Shown one piece after another: positions 8,277-16,124 of a stretch of DNA of 64,000 nucleotides. Source of the DNA: Taishania sp045629585 (GTDB taxonomy: Bacteria; Bacteroidota; Bacteroidia; Flavobacteriales_D; Crocinitomicaceae); contig JAZQRM010000021.1 in the NCBI GenBank assembly GCA_045629585.1, forward strand, positions 1-64,000, written 5' to 3'. A program made the translations under genes and the position numbers. Position 1 is the first letter of the stretch, and every line of letters begins with the position of its first letter. The notes below the pieces were generated by a model that saw only the letters and a list, made by a program, of their open reading frames with translations, did no database searches and was not told the origin of the DNA.

Positions 8277-9674
8277 TTATCGGCCATTTTCCTCCAAAAT
8301 CTTCATGTACAACTTCCAACGTTTATCTTTGTGTAAAGCTTGACAACGTTCATCGGCAATGAATCGATGGTTCCCCTGTAATTTGAATGTATTGGCGAGT
8401 AGTTCTAATTGTTCAAATGCCAATTCTTTTTCTCCTGCTTCCGTTAATATTGGAACGGCAGTAATACGGATAACGTGTGTTGCTTGAATATGATTAAGGG
8501 CAAATGCTTCTTTGTACTTCTGAGCTGCTTCCTTTATGTTTCCTTCTCGGTAAAAAGCTAAAGCTTCTTCGTTAAGTTGCGTCATGTGAATGGATTTACG
8601 CAAACCAACAATTCGATTGGCTAATTGATTAACGGAAGCCGTGTCTTTTTGAGAATCATTTTGATTGATCTCCTCGGCTAAATTTAATACAGCGATGGAG
8701 GCCGAATAGTTTTCGATATCCCTAAAAGGAAATGCTAATCGATAAGCTTCTTGAGCGGTTAATTCATTGGATGTTTGATATAATTTAGCTTTTTTCTTCT
8801 GGAAATCCTTTATTAAGCAAACGTATTCGTCTGTTTTTAGTTTTTTGTCTTTAGGTATGTTTGTGGCTGTAAATTCGTAGGTTGCGCAAACGGATTGATA
8901 ACCTTGCAAAAAGGCGATAGGAAAGATACTCATGTGATTTTCGTCCGGGATAACTTTGAAATTCCACATTTCCTTAGCGTTTTTATTGTCGGTTAATTCG
9001 GTTGCTAATTTTTCCAATTGTTGATTAAATAACGTTTCAGGACTTCCAACGGTTCCACTTCTCACAAAAAAGTAACGATACGCTTCTTTTGGATTTTCAA
9101 AGAATTGCACAATCTGATTCGAGAGTTCGTTGTCGTTGTAAATGATATTTGGGCTAATAATGATTCCGGCTTGAAATAAACTTTTAGGTTGAATCATTTC
9201 TTGCAAAACAAATGTTCCTCCGAGTGAATGTCCCGTTGCGACACGCATTGGATTAACACGATATTTTTCCTTTAGGAAGGTTTCCACTTCTTTATTCAAG
9301 AAAGTAGACAAACGTTTGGATCCGACATTTGATAACAGATTACCTTTTTCATCATTTTTGGGTAAGAACTCTTCCCATCGATCTGTAGAATGAATGGCTA
9401 CAATAATGAACGGAAGTCCGTTTTTATTAGCTGAATTATATTCTACGATTGAACTCACCATTTGCGTATAAACTTCGTATTGTCCATCGAATACATACAT
9501 GACGGGGAAATCCTTAATGGTATCTTTTTCATAGACAGATGGCAGATAAATGGAGAGTTGACGTTCTTTGTTATAAGTTTTCGAAATAAATGAATGGGAT
9601 GCATGTTTCATTTGCGCATGTGCCAAAGGGAGTACACCAACAAGAACGAGCAGTAGTAGAGTCCATTTATTCAT
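8277..9674 (-). CDS. Secreted esterase (esterase D family) with C-terminal repeats
   Basis: The 465-residue protein begins with a signal peptide (cleavage probably after AHA, residue 20), then an alpha/beta hydrolase of the putative-esterase type (PF00756-like, about residues 25-290). Visible active-site parts are VFDGQ (61-65), the nucleophile elbow GHSLGG with Ser150, and a late histidine at DENHMS (His247). Residues about 290-465 are helical and look TPR-like, with an alanine/leucine pattern around EEALAFYREGNIKEAAQKYK (the last 20 residues of that motif). Relatives hydrolyse siderophore or acyl esters; the substrate here is unknown. It is monocistronic. Confidence 0.88.
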   Translation of the reverse strand: MNKWTLLLLVLVGVLPLAHAQMKHASHSFISKTYNKERQLSIYLPSVYEKDTIKDFPVMYVFDGQYEVYTQMVSSIVEYNSANKNGLPFIIVAIHSTDRWEEFLPKNDEKGNLLSNVGSKRLSTFLNKEVETFLKEKYRVNPMRVATGHSLGGTFVLQEMIQPKSLFQAGIIISPNIIYNDNELSNQIVQFFENPKEAYRYFFVRSGTVGSPETLFNQQLEKLATELTDNKNAKEMWNFKVIPDENHMSIFPIAFLQGYQSVCATYEFTATNIPKDKKLKTDEYVCLIKDFQKKKAKLYQTSNELTAQEAYRLAFPFRDIENYSASIAVLNLAEEINQNDSQKDTASVNQLANRIVGLRKSIHMTQLNEEALAFYREGNIKEAAQKYKEAFALNHIQATHVIRITAVPILTEAGEKELAFEQLELLANTFKLQGNHRFIADERCQALHKDKRWKLYMKILEENGR

Positions 9675-9691
9675 AAGTAGTGTTTTAGTAT

Positions 9692-9859
9692 TTAAATTTT
9701 GACTTTTTTGTTTTTTTCTAGTGATTCAATTTGATCGATTATATCCTTTTGTTGATCACGTATTTCGGCAGCGAGAACGTAATTTTCTTCTCGAATAGCC
9801 TGCTCCTTTGGTAAGGACAATTTTTCGAGTGCTGATTTTAATTCTTCGATTGTTTTCAT
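9692..9859 (-). CDS. 55-residue UVR-domain protein
   Basis: A short gene starting MKTIEELKSALEKL and ending KKVKI. Residues about 8-40 fit the UVR motif shared by UvrB, UvrC and ClpC-associated proteins: a helix ALEKL, then LPKEQAIREENYVLAAEIRD, in which the ENY-LAAEIRD part corresponds to the conserved F-x-A-A-x-x-R-D core. In UvrB/UvrC this motif mediates the UvrB-UvrC contact. A free-standing UVR peptide is unusual and its function is unknown. It sits between the esterase and a divergent membrane-protein gene, about 900 bases from the end of uvrA. Confidence 0.75.
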   Translation of the reverse strand: MKTIEELKSALEKLSLPKEQAIREENYVLAAEIRDQQKDIIDQIESLEKNKKVKI

Positions 9860-9962
9860 GCATTGGGTTTTCTTTTAAAGATAAGCTTTTTTTTAACGTT
9901 TCTTTTTTTTGTTTTGACTTTTATTTCGTCTATATGTAACTCATTTCTTAATCTAAGAATTG

Positions 9963-9970
9963 TATATTTG
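9963..9970 (+). promoter_or_regulatory. -7 promoter box of the 176-residue membrane protein
   Basis: TATATTTG matches the -7 consensus, 21 bases before the ATG at 9992. It excludes an upstream in-frame start at 9863. Confidence 0.6.
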
Positions 9971-9991
9971 GACATCATATTATTATTACTT

Positions 9992-10522
9992 ATGAAACAA
10001 ATCCTTAGTGCGCTGATCAAATTACTAGGTTTTTATTTTTTAATTTCCGCCATACATTCTTTTACGTACAATGCGTATGTTTTCAAATACGAACCCAAAA
10101 TGCTGTGGTATTTTGGATTTGCAACGCTATTCAATCTTGGATTGTTTTATGTATTTGTTTTCAAAACGCAGCAAATATTTGATTTATTCCGTATCAAATG
10201 GGAGAGTGAAGAGTCATTGGCTTATCCAGTGATTATCAAAGCAGGTGTCTTCTTGATAGGCTTTTATTTGATGAGTAGCTTTTTTGGAAATGTGCTTGGG
10301 GAGGTTTTGTATTGGTTAAAGCAGGAGCTAAGTTCAACGGGGACGAATTCGGTTGATAATTTGCTTGGTGATTTTATCAATGTTTTTAATCCACATTCCT
10401 TTATTGTGTCCCTTTTCAATTCAGTGGTTGGTTTTATCATTGCGTACAAGCATCTTGCGATTGCAGATTATTTCATGAAAGCTGACCAAACTAAGAAAAA
10501 GTTGGAAGATCTCGAAGAATAA
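9992..10522 (+). CDS. Uncharacterised four-helix membrane protein
   Basis: From the ATG at 9992 (MKQILSALIKLLG) the protein is 176 residues with about four hydrophobic segments (near residues 8-25, 35-55, 80-105 and 125-145) and a charged C-terminus (MKADQTKKKLEDLEE). I do not recognise the family. The start is set by the promoter box at 9963-9970; the longer frame from 9863 would begin before transcription. It appears to be transcribed alone, with the structured intergenic element downstream. Confidence 0.75.
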   Translation: MKQILSALIKLLGFYFLISAIHSFTYNAYVFKYEPKMLWYFGFATLFNLGLFYVFVFKTQQIFDLFRIKWESEESLAYPVIIKAGVFLIGFYLMSSFFGNVLGEVLYWLKQELSSTGTNSVDNLLGDFINVFNPHSFIVSLFNSVVGFIIAYKHLAIADYFMKADQTKKKLEDLEE

Positions 10523-10546
10523 CTAACATTCATTTTTTTTACCATA

Positions 10547-10655
10547 ATCCCTCGCGTTAGGGATAGTAGCGGCATCCTTAGTAAAGAGCAGTCGTGACTG
10601 CTTACTAAGATACAGCGGATAGCCCGACACCCAAAGCCTTTTGGGTGAAACGCCC
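10547..10655. ncRNA. Structured intergenic element with three hairpins
   Basis: Three hairpins stand in a row: ATCCCT/AGGGAT (10547-10564), a long one pairing CTTAGTA with TACTAAG and AGCAG with CTGCT (10577-10609), and CACCCAAA/TTTGGGTG (10628-10647). Single-stranded GTAGCGGCAT and CAGCGGATAGCCCGA lie between, and GCGTT near the start can pair with AACGC at the end, closing the whole element. Elements of this look (GGGAT, AGCGGATAGCCCGA, AACGCCC) recur between genes in Flavobacteriia as far as I recall, but I cannot assign an Rfam family. The strand is not certain. Confidence 0.55.
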
Positions 10656-10656
10656 T

Positions 10657-10686
10657 AAAAAAGAAAAAGGACTTCTTGCTAAGTCC
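10657..10686 (-). terminator. Terminator of uvrA
   Basis: On the minus strand GGACTT and AAGTCC form a six-base-pair stem with a six-base loop, followed by TTTTTCTTTTTT. It lies about 60 bases after the uvrA stop. Confidence 0.75.
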
Positions 10687-10709
10687 TCCTCATTTATATC
10701 CTGTTATTC

Positions 10710-10751
10710 CTTACGCCTTAAGTCTTAGGTCTTACGTCTTATAACTTAAAT
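10710..10751. repeat. Six degenerate CTTANNN heptad repeats
   Basis: Six consecutive 7-base units read CTTACGC, CTTAAGT, CTTAGGT, CTTACGT, CTTATAA and CTTAAAT with no spacer. The last unit overlaps the uvrA stop codon. A second array of the same type is at 15581-15615 and ends in the same CTTAAAT unit. Confidence 0.8.
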
Positions 10752-13514
10752 CCTCAAATACTTCCCTGTAATCGATTCTTCGCATTTAACGAGTTCTTCA
10801 GGGGTGCCGGTGAAAACAATTTGTCCCCCATGTTTTCCGCCGTCAGGTCCGATATCGATGATCCAATCGGCGCACTTTATCACGTCGTTGTTATGTTCGA
10901 TGATGAAAACGCTGTGTCCAGCATCCACCAAGCGCTGCATGGCAATGATTAGTTTTTGCACATCGTGGAAATGCAATCCTGTTGTGGGTTCATCAAAAAT
11001 GAAAAGGGTAGGAATGGCTTTCAATCCTTTGGAAAGAAAAGAAGCTAACTTTACGCGCTGCGCTTCTCCACCAGATAAAGTCGAAGAGGCTTGTCCCATC
11101 TTCAAGTAACCTAGGCCAACATCTTGTAAAGGCAGAATTTTCTCGAGAATTTTCTGATCGGCTTTATCATTTCCTGCTTTGAAGAATTCGACAGCTGCAT
11201 CAATATCCATGTTGAGAATATCCGCTACGCTTTGTTCGCGGTAATGAATTTCTAATGCTTCTTGTTTATAGCGAGTTCCTTCACATGTTTCACATTTTAA
11301 ATGAATATCCGCCATGAATTGCATTCCGACCGTGATGATTCCTTCTCCTTCACAAATTTCACATCGACCACCTTCTACGTTAAAGGAAAAGAATCCTGGT
11401 TTGTAGCCACGTGCTTTTGCTAAAGGTTGCTTACTGAATAAATCCCGAATGTCGTCAAAGGCTTTTACATAAGAAGCTGGATTACTGCGCGTGGATTTAC
11501 CAATCGGATTTTGGTCTATTAATTCAACGGCTTGTATGTGTTTCCAATCTCCATTTACCTCAAATTGGGAACCAACTGTACTTGCTAGTTCTCCTAAATG
11601 CTGTCTAACTGCAGGGTAAACGATATCCTTTAGTAAAGTTGATTTACCCGAACCACTGACTCCCGTAATACAAACCAATGAATGTAAAGGAAGGGCTACA
11701 GAAACATCTTTTAGGTTGTTTTTATATATCCCTGTAAAGTTCAATGCATTTTTACTCGTTCTCCTTCTTACTGGAGTTGTTATAACCTTCTTACCTGTTA
11801 GATAATCAGCTGTTAAGCTACCTTTTGCTTTAAGTAATGCTTTATGATCCCCTTGAAATACGACTTCACCACCATAAACACCCGCCATTGGACCGATATC
11901 CAATATTTCATCCGCAGCTCGTATAATCTCTTCTTCGTGTTCAACAACGATAACTGTGTTTCCTAAATCACGTAAATTATGGAGTACATTAACCAAACGT
12001 TCTGTATCACGTGGATGTAATCCGATGGAAGGTTCGTCCAAAATGTACATGGAACCTACCAAACTACTTCCTAAGGATGTTGCTAGGTTAATTCGTTGAC
12101 TTTCTCCTCCAGAAAGGGAGTTAGATCGACGATTTAAGGTTAGGTAAGTCAATCCAACTTTCGTTAAAAAAGTTAAACGATTGGTAATTTCAGGTAAAAG
12201 ACGTTTTGTAATGCGTTCTTCAAATGTGGCAACCTCCAATTGTTGGAAGTAAACCAATAGCTCATCAATGGGCATTAAAACCAAATCTTGAATGCTTTTT
12301 CCACCGATTTTTACATAAGCAGCATCACCACGTAAACGCGTACCGTTACATTCTGGACAATCTGTTTTTCCACGATAGCGAGAAAGCAAAACGCGATAGT
12401 GAATTTTATAGGTTTGGGTTTCACAGAACTTAAAAAATGGGGTGATTCCCGTAAAATATTTGTTTCCTGTCCACAGTAATTTGTATTGTTCAGGCGTTAG
12501 ATCTTTAATCGGACGATGAATTGGGAAATCGAATTTAGCGGCATTCTTGATCAATTCATTTTTGTATTCACCAAGCATGTCACCTTTCCAAGGAGCAATT
12601 GCCCCTTCATAAACGCTCAAGTTTTTATTGGGTAGCACTAAATCTTCATCAATTCCAATCGTTTGCCCGTATCCTTCACATGTTTTACACGCTCCGTAAG
12701 GATTATTGAACGTGAAAAAATGCTCGGAAGGTTCGGTAAATTCCATTCCATCCAGTTCAAATCGAGTTGAGAAGAATTGTCGGTGGTCGGCTTTCATCAA
12801 ATAAGCGGTACATTCTCCATTTCCTTCCGAAAATGCAATTCCAACAGAATCTCCAATTCTTGCGGTAGCTTCCTCAGATGTTAAATCACCTGAAAAACGG
12901 TCAACGATTAATTCAAACGTTTCTGGCGGATTTTGCAAAGCTTCTTCAATAGAAACAACCGTTTTATCGGCGTAAATACGTGCAAAACCTTGTGTTTGTA
13001 AAACTTCTAATTGTTTTTTCGCACCATAGACCGCAAGTTTAGGCAAAGGACAAAGTAAGAGGATGCGTTCATTTTCATCTTGCTCGACAATGTAATTAAT
13101 GACATCCGTAACGGTATCTTTTTTCACTTCATTTCCAGAAATCGGAGAGAAGGTTTTTCCCACGCGAGCAAATAGCAATTTTAGGTAATCGTATATTTCA
13201 GTAACCGTTCCAACTGTAGATCGTGGATTGGTAGAAATGACTTTTTGTTGAATGGCTATTGCGGGAACGACCCCTTTGATGTAATCCGCCTCTGGTTTGT
13301 CCAATTTACCAAGAAATTGACGTGCGTACGACGACATACTTTCTATGTAGCGACGTTGACCTTCTGCATAAAGTGTATCAAAAGCGAGTGATGATTTACC
13401 TGATCCTGATAATCCAGTGATAACGGTGAACTTACCATGTGGAATTTTGACATCCATATTTTTTAAGTTGTTCACACGTGCGCCTTTTATTTCGATAAAA
13501 GATTGTTTTGCCAT
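10746..13514 (-). CDS. uvrA: Excinuclease ABC subunit A
   Basis: UvrA is the DNA-damage-recognising ATPase of nucleotide excision repair, acting as a dimer with UvrB. The 922-residue length and layout fit: Walker A GLSGSGKSS (residues 34-42), IQQKVISTNPRSTVGT, a first zinc site (CKTC...), CPEC, LSGGESQRINLA signature, second Walker A GVSGSGKST, the zinc module CEICEGEG...CETC, and LSGGEAQRVKLA with a closing Walker B LFIFDEPTTGLH. It is transcribed alone. An inverted repeat CTGTAA-AA-TTACAG lies immediately before the start codon, and a terminator and structured element lie after the stop. Confidence 0.98.
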   Translation of the reverse strand: MAKQSFIEIKGARVNNLKNMDVKIPHGKFTVITGLSGSGKSSLAFDTLYAEGQRRYIESMSSYARQFLGKLDKPEADYIKGVVPAIAIQQKVISTNPRSTVGTVTEIYDYLKLLFARVGKTFSPISGNEVKKDTVTDVINYIVEQDENERILLLCPLPKLAVYGAKKQLEVLQTQGFARIYADKTVVSIEEALQNPPETFELIVDRFSGDLTSEEATARIGDSVGIAFSEGNGECTAYLMKADHRQFFSTRFELDGMEFTEPSEHFFTFNNPYGACKTCEGYGQTIGIDEDLVLPNKNLSVYEGAIAPWKGDMLGEYKNELIKNAAKFDFPIHRPIKDLTPEQYKLLWTGNKYFTGITPFFKFCETQTYKIHYRVLLSRYRGKTDCPECNGTRLRGDAAYVKIGGKSIQDLVLMPIDELLVYFQQLEVATFEERITKRLLPEITNRLTFLTKVGLTYLTLNRRSNSLSGGESQRINLATSLGSSLVGSMYILDEPSIGLHPRDTERLVNVLHNLRDLGNTVIVVEHEEEIIRAADEILDIGPMAGVYGGEVVFQGDHKALLKAKGSLTADYLTGKKVITTPVRRRTSKNALNFTGIYKNNLKDVSVALPLHSLVCITGVSGSGKSTLLKDIVYPAVRQHLGELASTVGSQFEVNGDWKHIQAVELIDQNPIGKSTRSNPASYVKAFDDIRDLFSKQPLAKARGYKPGFFSFNVEGGRCEICEGEGIITVGMQFMADIHLKCETCEGTRYKQEALEIHYREQSVADILNMDIDAAVEFFKAGNDKADQKILEKILPLQDVGLGYLKMGQASSTLSGGEAQRVKLASFLSKGLKAIPTLFIFDEPTTGLHFHDVQKLIIAMQRLVDAGHSVFIIEHNNDVIKCADWIIDIGPDGGKHGGQIVFTGTPEELVKCEESITGKYLRI

Positions 13515-13515
13515 A

Positions 13516-13529
13516 CTGTAAAATTACAG
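13516..13529. promoter_or_regulatory. Inverted repeat at the uvrA start, candidate operator
   Basis: CTGTAAAATTACAG is an inverted repeat (CTGTAA around AA) ending one base before the uvrA start codon. Its CTGT and ACAG ends match the half-sites of the enterobacterial LexA box, but the gap is 6 rather than 8 bases. It also overlaps a weak -7-like TAATTTTA. Binding protein unknown. Confidence 0.4.
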
Positions 13530-13688
13530 CTTTTCATACGTATGTTTAGGACTGAAGCCGATAAATATTTTAGGACTTTTTCTTTCAGCTATTTGATAAA
13601 AAGTCCTGATGGATGCATAGTTTATTAAAAAAGGCAAAAAAAGTTGAAAAAAGCACTAAATTAAAAGGTGAAAAAACGGATTATGGAC

Positions 13689-13696
13689 TATATTTG
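13689..13696 (+). promoter_or_regulatory. -7 promoter box of ndk
   Basis: TATATTTG lies 18 bases before the ATG at 13715, so transcription starts after the in-frame upstream ATG at 13613 and fixes the shorter start. No clear -33 was found. Confidence 0.65.
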
Positions 13697-13714
13697 CACA
13701 AAATTACAAGGAAA

Positions 13715-14131
13715 ATGGCAAATATTACATTTACAATGATCAAGCCTGATGGAGTTGCGAAAGGACACATCGGAGATATCTTGAAAGACATTACTGACGC
13801 TGGTTTTAAAATCAAGGCGGTTAAAATGACACAATTGGCTAAGCAAGATGCAGAAGCATTTTACGCTGTTCACGCTGAGCGTCCATTCTTCGCTGACTTA
13901 GTATCTTTCATGACTTCAGGACCAATCGTTGCTGCAGTTTTAGAGAAAGACAACGCAGTTGCTGATTTCCGTACTTTAATCGGTGCTACAAACCCGAAAG
14001 AAGCTGCTGAAGGAACTATCCGTGCAAAATATGCAGAGTCTATCGATGCTAACGCGGTTCACGGTTCTGATTCAGACGAGAACGCTGCTATCGAAGCTGC
14101 ATTCCACTTTGCTGCTAAAGAAATTTTCTAA
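13715..14131 (+). CDS. ndk: Nucleoside-diphosphate kinase
   Basis: The enzyme moves the terminal phosphate from ATP to other nucleoside diphosphates through a phosphohistidine. Starting at MANITFTMIKPDGVAKG the product is 139 residues, the normal length, and carries the catalytic NAVHGSDS motif with His116. The codon usage is cleaner than in neighbouring genes (many GCT, GTT, CGT codons), as expected for a highly expressed protein. It has its own promoter and a strong terminator. Confidence 0.98.
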   Translation: MANITFTMIKPDGVAKGHIGDILKDITDAGFKIKAVKMTQLAKQDAEAFYAVHAERPFFADLVSFMTSGPIVAAVLEKDNAVADFRTLIGATNPKEAAEGTIRAKYAESIDANAVHGSDSDENAAIEAAFHFAAKEIF

Positions 14132-14154
14132 GCAATTAGTAAAGTCATTATACG

Positions 14155-14186
14155 AAGCCTCTCCAGTTTGGAGGGGCTTTTTTTTG
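14155..14186 (+). terminator. Rho-independent terminator of ndk
   Basis: AAGCCTCTCC pairs with GGAGGGGCTT (ten base pairs, one G-U) around AGTTT, followed by eight T. Confidence 0.9.
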
Positions 14187-14256
14187 TGCTTGATAGTACT
14201 TTAGCCCCCGATATAGTCGGAGTGATATTTTAAATTTCAAATTAATACATTTGCTG

Positions 14257-14279
14257 AATTCAAGGGACAAATGCAACTT
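14257..14279 (+). repeat. Left inverted repeat of the IS30 element
   Basis: AATTCAA, GGG, then ACAAATGCAACTT; overlaps the transposase stop codon. Confidence 0.8.
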
Positions 14280-15235
14280 CTGAGTTAGACAATAATTTTT
14301 CCATAACAAATATAGGATTTTCGTAGTTAAAACGTTTTCGAGGTCTTTCATTAAGTTTATTTTGTACGTACGCAATTCGTTTTTCGCTGATGAGCGATAA
14401 ATCAGAACTTTTAGGGATATATTGCCGTACTAGGCTGTTTAAATTCTCATTTGAACCTCTTTCCCATGGACTATATGGATTTGCGAAATAGAAGTCGCAA
14501 TACTCTTCTGAAATACGCTTATGTTCTGAGAATTCCTTACCATTGTCTGCGGTTATGGTCTTCAAATAGGGTTTTATTTCATCCAACATTTTACTTAACT
14601 TTTTTCGTACTTCTTTGGCATCTCTTTTTTCAACTTTCCTCATATAAAGCATCCCAGAAGCCTTGTCGTTAAGCGTTATGATAGCACATATATGGTTTTT
14701 ACCAATAATCGTATCTACTTCCAAATGACCAAAAACTTTCAGTTCATTAGCTTCTTTAGGACGTTTTTCAATCCCAACCCTTCCAATGATTTGACCCCTA
14801 GAATCTTTACTCGAACCTCGTTTACGATATCGTCTTCCCTGGTGTCGTAAATGAGTAAATAAGTTTCCTTTTTGTTTTTTATCTTTCCAGATAAATTGGT
14901 AAATCGTTTCGTGTGAAATGGTTATAGAACCACGTTTTTTCATAGTTCCAGCTACTTGTTCAGGACTGAAATCCTTTTTGATCATAGCTCTTATATCACG
15001 ACAAATGATAGGTGTAAGTTTAACAAACTTCTGTTTTTTAAGAAGTCGGGACTCATATTCATTCTGAGCTAATTTATGCTTTATAAACTCCATTTCTATT
15101 ATCACAGTTCCTCTTGATTTCCCGACTAATAACGGATTTACAAACTGCTATAATATTTGCAATTTCAGTTTGTGATTTTCCAACTTGTAATAATACCTCT
15201 ATTGTGTATCTTTGCTGATAAGAAAGATGTGACAT
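14260..15235 (-). pseudogene. IS30-family transposase, frameshifted
   Basis: The transposase is split over two frames. The first 53 codons (15235 to 15077, stop at 15074-15076) begin MSHLSYQQRYTIEVLLQVGK and contain the helix-turn-helix SQTEIANIIAVCKSVISREI of IS30 proteins. The remainder (281 codons, 15105 to 14260) carries the DDE catalytic domain: HLEVDTIIGK (first Asp), ITADNGKEF (second Asp) and SPWERGSNENLNSL (Glu), ending near the left repeat. Joining them needs a +1 shift at GCA-T-AAA. Programmed shifts in insertion sequences are usually -1, so a one-base insertion is more likely. No intact transposase can be made from one frame. Confidence 0.85.
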
Positions 15236-15349
15236 TACAACTTTATTTTTGGCGATTTAACGGGGTAAAATAACTCTTTCTTAGAAACAGTGAGGGAAAT
15301 TTAATAGATTTCCTTCCTGTTTTGTTTGTTATCTTATCATCAAATCTAA

Positions 15350-15372
15350 AAGTTGCATTTGTGATTTGAATT
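15350..15372 (+). repeat. Right inverted repeat of the IS30 element
   Basis: AAGTTGCATTTGT (15350-15362), three variable bases, then TTGAATT (15366-15372); reverse complement of the left end. Confidence 0.8.
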
Positions 15373-15813
15373 TAAGTAATATATGTATTTCGTGATTGTT
15401 TTTTTTATAAATTGACTAATAACCTGTTGTTGTTAGAATTTTAACAACTTTAAAACGCTGTAAAGCGAAACAAAACGAACAAAAGATGCAAAAAAGTGGA
15501 ATGAATTGCGAAGCGTTACTCGTTTCGTTTAAACAACCCAAATATTCAATCTAAACGCGTCAATCGTCAATCGCTTCCCCCTTAGATCTTCAGACTTAGA
15601 ACTTAGAACTTAAATTAAACAGTTTGTTTTTTTTTGATTTAGTGGATTGTCTTTTGGACGTTATCGGAGGGGCAATTATTAAGAAAACACTCTTTTACGA
15701 AGGATATGTCTGAAAAATCCATTATTTTTAAACTTTGGTAAAAGACTATCTTTTTTGTTTTTTGCTGTACAGCGTTTAAGATTTGTATTTTTTTCTATTT
15801 GATAAAATAACAC
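15373..15813. other. Gene-free spacer between the IS and the lpxB cluster
   Basis: No gene is seen. The spacer holds a hairpin GTTGTTA/TAACAAC (15429-15448), a small hairpin CGCT/AGCG (15456-15467), a stretch rich in GCGAA and CGTTT that could pair over a longer distance (15464-15532), two 7-base GTCAATC units (15559-15572) and the heptad array at 15581-15615. The last 150 bases are AT-rich and probably hold the promoter of the next gene, though no full -7 match is seen. Confidence 0.55.
15581..15615. repeat. Five degenerate CTTA-type heptad repeats
   Basis: The units are CTTAGAT, CTTCAGA, CTTAGAA, CTTAGAA and CTTAAAT, head to tail. They match the array at 10710-10751 in period, in the CTTA start and in the final CTTAAAT unit. 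Confidence 0.75.
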
Positions 15814-16122
15814 ATGAATATTAATTGGACAAAAGAACATACAAAAGGGCTGATATTAGGGTTGTTAACAACTTTTGCAGCTTGCTTTTTGGTGATTGGG
15901 ATTTTAGGATGGAAGAGCGGAGATTCTTATCAAACGTCTTTATCTAGATTCGTTCATAACAATGGTTTTAAAGGAAAGGTGATTTCATTAGCAAGTATTG
16001 CTAATTTGATTTGGTTTCATTTTGCTTCCTTGAAGAAGGAAAATTGGGCACTTGGTATGGGAGTGATTACTGCTACTTTTGTAAGTATGATTGTGTTTAT
16101 TTATTTTAAATTTTTAGCATAA
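15814..16122 (+). CDS. Uncharacterised small membrane protein
   Basis: This 102-residue protein has three hydrophobic segments (about residues 12-30, 55-68 and 80-100) and short polar loops. I do not recognise a family. It ends two bases before lpxB starts, so the two are almost certainly co-transcribed; similar small membrane proteins precede lpxB in some Bacteroidota, which hints at an envelope role but proves nothing. Confidence 0.78.
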   Translation: MNINWTKEHTKGLILGLLTTFAACFLVIGILGWKSGDSYQTSLSRFVHNNGFKGKVISLASIANLIWFHFASLKKENWALGMGVITATFVSMIVFIYFKFLA

Positions 16123-16124
16123 GC

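Larger units (their letters stand above)
14257..15372 (-). mobile_element. IS30-family insertion sequence
   Basis: The element is about 1.1 kb and is bounded by inverted repeats sharing AATTCAA, a three-base difference, then 13 identical bases ACAAATGCAACTT (left 14257-14279, right 15350-15372). It carries one transposase gene on the minus strand whose stop codon lies inside the left repeat. No direct target duplication is visible at the ends, so the copy is old or rearranged, or my end call is off by a few bases. The frameshifted transposase suggests it cannot move by itself. Confidence 0.85.

Noticed and set aside
9863..9991. Upstream extension of the 176-residue membrane protein
   Set aside because: A -7 box lies between this start and the chosen ATG.
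10710..10751. CRISPR-like array
   Set aside because: Repeats are 7 bases without spacers and no cas genes are near.
13613..13714. Upstream extension of ndk
   Set aside because: It makes the protein longer than the family and is crossed by the promoter.
14148..14375. 75-codon minus-strand frame across the IS end
   Set aside because: It runs through the ndk terminator and the IS boundary in the wrong frame of the transposase.
14260..15235. Programmed frameshift in the IS30 transposase
   Set aside because: The required shift is +1 and no slippery motif stands at the site, so a mutation is more likely.
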